Of a stretch of 64,000 nt of DNA, positions 60,091 through 64,000 are shown one piece after another. Every line of letters starts with the position of its first letter. Position 1 is the stretch's first letter. The notes below the pieces were generated by a model, which saw nothing but the letters and a program-made list of their open reading frames with translations, searched no databases and was not told where the DNA came from. Source of the stretch: Rallus limicola (taxonomy: Eukaryota; Chordata; Aves; Gruiformes; Rallidae). A program made the position numbers and the translations under genes. Location: contig JAKCOZ010000005.1 in NCBI GenBank assembly GCA_022605955.1, positions 43,328,950 through 43,392,949 on the forward strand. The letters run 5' to 3'.

Positions 60091-60762
60091 TCATCTTGAC
60101 ATCTTCATCTGCTTTGTCTCTACTTGAGCAGTTGTTCTGGGGACATTATATTCTTTTTCTTGGGATGAAGTTTTCATTTTTGCCTCTGCATTGTCCTCAC
60201 TGCTGAAAGGTAGCTTCATCTCTGCTTGATAAGCTTTGTGTAAGGCAATCACTTGCTGGGATTGTCTGGGTATGTTAATACAATAATCCAGTGGAAGCTT
60301 TTTCTGTTCAATAGTATATTGCAATCCCTGTATTGAGCGTGTAAGCAGAGTTGAAAAGCTGGCTGTAACACAGGTAGTGTCCTTTATGTAATGTACAAAA
60401 GTATGTAATTTTGGCTTCTCTGGTATTCTTTAATCTATCATAATACAATACCCCTGCCTGTCCCTGTTTGACAGTAATGTCAGTCTGGTCTTTTCAAGCC
60501 TCATTTTCTCACACAGATGCATTATTTGCTGTCCTTCAGGTTGTCCCTTATGTGGGACTCTCCTTGATGTTATTAAAAAAGACAGTGCCTTTTCTGAAAA
60601 TCCCACTATAAAATTGCTTTGGTGAGATTCAAAATGAACTGTTAGTAATGTCTGTGTCGTGCTCCATTTGGAAACAATGATGCTGTCTCCATATACATTC
60701 AAAAATATGCAAGAACAATAGAAAGCAAATCTACAAATAGTATAAAAATATTTAATGTTGTG
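60091..60762 (-). pseudogene. Unidentified antisense coding-like frame with one internal stop (retrocopy candidate)
   Basis: A single minus-strand frame runs about 225 codons from just after a stop at 60763-60765 down to the stop ending at 60091. It is broken by only one TAA, at 60432-60430. The translation looks like real protein: HLCEKMRLEKTRLTLLSNRD before the stop, LPLDYCINIPRQSQQVIALH after it, and a Lys/Glu-rich end. About 150 bases past the final stop an A-rich tract on the same strand (about 59914-59942) could be a decayed poly(A) tail. I could not identify the parent gene. A genuine exon of an antisense gene is an alternative. Confidence 0.45.
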
Positions 60763-61609
60763 TCATATTGTCTTTTGTAGTGTCATTTATTTATGTAACC
60801 TAATCTGCAAGTTGGAGATTTTTAATTTACTGAGGAGGGCATCTTTAGTGTTGCTTGTTTTAGTACAATGGAGCTGACAGAGTGAAACATTTGTATCATA
60901 CAGGAAAGCTCATGTTTAGTAAATATTTTCTGTGAAAGTCCAAAAAGAGTCTTCACATTTTTATGGCTTTCATTCTGAACAAAAAAGCCCAACCACTTTC
61001 TTCTCTTTTTGCATTCTCTTTTCCCTCCAAAACATCTCCTCAACTTCTCCCTACCCTTGAACTTGGATACTCTGGTCAGTTTATATGGGCAGTTGTTGTA
61101 TGTTTAGTAGATGCTCACTTTTTCTAGATTTCTGCACCTGAAGTCTTTTACTACTGTAGTGTGTATACAGCTACATTGACTTTCTAGTTGGAGAGAATAG
61201 TACAGCCTTTTGAGTATCTGAGATTTTTGGTGTCTGAATAGTTTTTGATGGTGTTTTTTGTTTGGTTTGGGGGTTTTTTGTGACTGATCCTTGTTATACT
61301 GCATATATGAAGAGTTATCAATTTCCCATCACTCGTCGGTTTATTCTTTTTTCAGCTATTGTATTACTTTCACTTTGTCAGTAATACTGTAGAGTTTCAG
61401 ACATTCTCTGTAATTGTCTTATAAGAATGACATAAATATACATCTACAAATGTTCATAGCACATGGTGAGTATACTGACACAGTAACTGTGTCTGAAACC
61501 TCATTTTCACAAGAATGTGGCTTTATTTTAATTGATTTTCTATTTTTACCTATCATGGTGGAGTTACATTCTAAAGTACTAATTGTAATTCTGATATTCA
61601 TAAGAGGTT

Positions 61610-61657
61610 TATATATATATACACACACACATATTATATATACACATATAGAGAGAG
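61610..61657. repeat. AT/AC/AG compound microsatellite
   Basis: (AT)n, (AC)n, then ATAT-rich sequence and (AG)4 in succession. This is a typical variable intronic microsatellite. Confidence 0.9.
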
Positions 61658-62501
61658 TCTTATTTTTGAGGGATGACTTTGCTTTCAGTTTCCCCTTTTA
61701 TGCCACTACTGTTATTCAGGTAACTATATAATGGGGTAGATTGATAAGATGATCTAGCTAAAGCTCATAATTTCTAGTCAGATTAGTTTTCAGCTAAAAT
61801 GGCTCCTTGATTTGGCTCATCATGTGGATACAGAAACAGTTGTGCAAGCAAAAGGGAAGGACTCAGTAGCTCTCCTGGCCAGAATCACTTCAGGATGACA
61901 TAAGCATAGTTGAACTTCAGCTTTAGATCATTGTTGCCCAGAGAACTCAGTTTTAATTAGGTAACATTCTGCAATTAAACTGATCAAGTTCTAATTTAAT
62001 AAGAGTGCACTAGCAAATTGGACTGTCATTTGTTGTAATCGTAGTTAACCTTGATTCTGTTTGAGGAATTTGCTTTCCTTAGACCAGGTTGTTTATGAGC
62101 TTGCCATGGAAATCAAATGGATTTAGGCGCCTGAAGAAGGAGAGGCATCTTGAGTGTCTAGGATTTATGTTTTAGAGCTTCAGCCTTCAGCTTCAGCTTC
62201 TGTAGTGTCTAGCTGGAATCAGTGAATAGTTGTATTCTGACTGCATTATGGATGTTGCTGGCCCAACAGAAGAATGAGAGGGAAATAGCTATGTGCATCT
62301 CAGCTGTGTTGGTGTCAAGTTTGGTGGCTTATCATAAAGCCATCAGTGGATTAAGACAAGCTGCCAGACTTTGCACAGAAGCAACTGAATAGTTTGCATT
62401 CCATTTAGTGGCATCATGACCTCTGCCTGGACAATGGCAATAAGCTGCTCAGGGACAGTAATTTTTATTCTTGCTATGAGATTCTGACTGTAGTTTTAGT
62501 T

Positions 62502-62526
62502 TCATAGAATCATAGAATAGAATGAT
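62502..62526 (-). mobile_element. CR1 3'-end remnant
   Basis: Only the terminal repeat, read as ATTCTATGATTCTATG on the minus strand, remains. It lies in PPP4R4 intron 2. It is either an extreme 5' truncation or a chance copy of the 8-base repeat unit. Confidence 0.55.
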
Positions 62527-64000
62527 TCCATGTTTGCTGATGTTTGATTGATGTTATTACTTATTTTTATTAGTTTTACTGTAGCTCACCCTTTTATGGC
62601 ATATGGTCAATAGCAAAATACGTGCTCTTTGCCTGATGTGAGTCTGGTTTGGGTACAAGGCTGCTTCCTGGCATGCACACTGTAGCACGGTTTGTTTTCT
62701 GAGGACTTTTCTGATAGATTTCCCTAGGGGGGTTTTACATTGTTTTGTGTAATGTATTATTTTGTATTCAGGTACTTTTTGTTTCTTTGTGTGTTAAAGA
62801 TTCTAGGCCTTGACATTTCTGTCATACTCAAAATAACAGGGTAATAATGAGTTATCAAGATTGAATTATTCCCTTTTGGGAACATACTGCACTTGGGTTT
62901 TGGAGTGATCCTATCTCTCAGTTCAGCAAACAACACAACACCCCTCCAAAACATTTAGCACACTTTTTGAAGGCACAATAGATACTTTATCTAGATTGGA
63001 AAGAATTCAATGCCTATAAAATTAGTATGTCTTTAAAAAAGTTGTACTCTATTGTATCCATCTTTGATTAGCTAGTCCCAAAATCTTAGCATCTTTTTAT
63101 ACAGTATGTGTTGTTAACTGTGAGTGTCAAAACCACTACTACTTAAAAGATTTTTTTCTTTATGTTCCTTTTAGTTTTTAGTCCAAGATGTTAATTTTGG
63201 GGATTTTCCTTTCTAAGTGCAGGCAACTTACCTTTACTTTTAAATGAAACCTTTAATTTAAATGTAACTTTAGGAGCTTATTTTCTAATATGAACATTGT
63301 ATAATTTTTCTTGTTTTGTTTGTTACATAACCTGAGAACTGGCTATTCTATTCAGACTACACACGGTCTGAATTTATGATTCTGCTGCATACACAGTGTA
63401 CTAATCCAGCTGTCATGCTAAGCACACTGGAAAATAATTCTTCCAAGTATACTGGCAAGCTGTAAATAATAATGTAAAAGTAATTTCTTCAGTCTTTTTT
63501 TTTTCCTGAGCATAATTTAATAATTTCTTTTATTTTGTAAATGACAAATTTTATAAAAGTTTCATTCCTGATTTGCTTAATTGGATGGATAAATTAGTTG
63601 CCTGATCTTAACTCAGTTATGCAATTATGGATTAGCATATATGAGATAGATTCTTTCACTTTAAAGTAAAGAAGGTACCTTTAGTCTTCTGAAATGATGC
63701 AAAGTCACATACTTTGTTAAAATTTACATTTGTGCAAATATTTCTCTTGATCATGTTTGCCAAGTTGAATCTACAGCTGAGGAAACAGCTGTACATTTCC
63801 AGAGCAGAGTTAATATACTGCTCTGAGAAACTAACAAAAAAAAAAAAAAAAGAGATAAAAAGAAAATTTTCACTCCAGTTTTTTTTCTCAGGCCACAGTC
63901 AGTGCAGGAAGATGGCAGTGCCAGTCCTCTCCCTGTTGTAATGTTTGTGCTAGAGTTGCCCTTGTGCCTGCACAGCACATTGGGGAGTTAATATTTGAGG

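Larger units (their letters stand above)
58873..64000 (+). other. PPP4R4 intron 2 (partial)
   Basis: The intron starts at the GTATTT donor and runs past the window edge, as no third exon was recognised. It contains an AT microsatellite (61610-61657), a CR1 end (62502-62526), a poly-A run near 63837-63851 and an antisense open frame (60091-60762). Confidence 0.7.

Overview
This window is vertebrate nuclear DNA and almost certainly from a bird. It is AT-rich with two sharp CpG islands. It carries several copies of the avian LINE family CR1, recognisable from the reverse-transcriptase tail and the terminal ATTCTATG-type repeats, and one decayed class I (gammaretrovirus-like) endogenous retrovirus. 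Protein-coding sequence is confined to two recognisable host genes, both split by introns. No prokaryotic features, CRISPR arrays, tRNA or rRNA genes were seen.

Layout. Positions 1 to about 22.5 kb hold no exon I can recognise. They contain one 5'-truncated CR1 (about 2.7-3.4 kb, minus strand), a few simple repeats, and two striking near-perfect hairpins (12446-12535 and 13000-13042). About 22.5-27.35 kb is a plus-strand endogenous retrovirus with degenerate gag, protease, RT, RNase H and env remnants, many stops, and apparently no integrase. About 27.3-31 kb is unassigned.

From 31.0 to about 47.5 kb on the minus strand lies the complete DDX24 gene, a DEAD-box RNA helicase. It has eight coding exons whose splice phases all agree, giving a predicted protein of 797 residues, plus an inferred noncoding first exon in a CpG island. 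Four CR1 pieces sit in its introns. One splice site appears to be a rare GC donor.

From 47.5 to 57 kb nothing coding was recognised. A second CpG island (about 57.07-58.18 kb) leads into the first two coding exons of PPP4R4 on the plus strand, a regulatory subunit of protein phosphatase 4. The rest of that gene continues past the right edge. Its second intron carries an unidentified antisense open frame of about 225 codons, broken by one internal stop, which looks like a retrocopy.

The DDX24-PPP4R4 pairing matches the order I recall for human 14q32.13. The OTUB2 and IFI27-family genes that flank DDX24 there were not found here. DDX24 and PPP4R4 have separate CpG-island promoters about 10 kb apart and point away from each other. 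Nothing in the sequence shows a shared pathway. No clear new multi-gene system was found. The best leads are the hairpin pair and the unidentified antisense frame.
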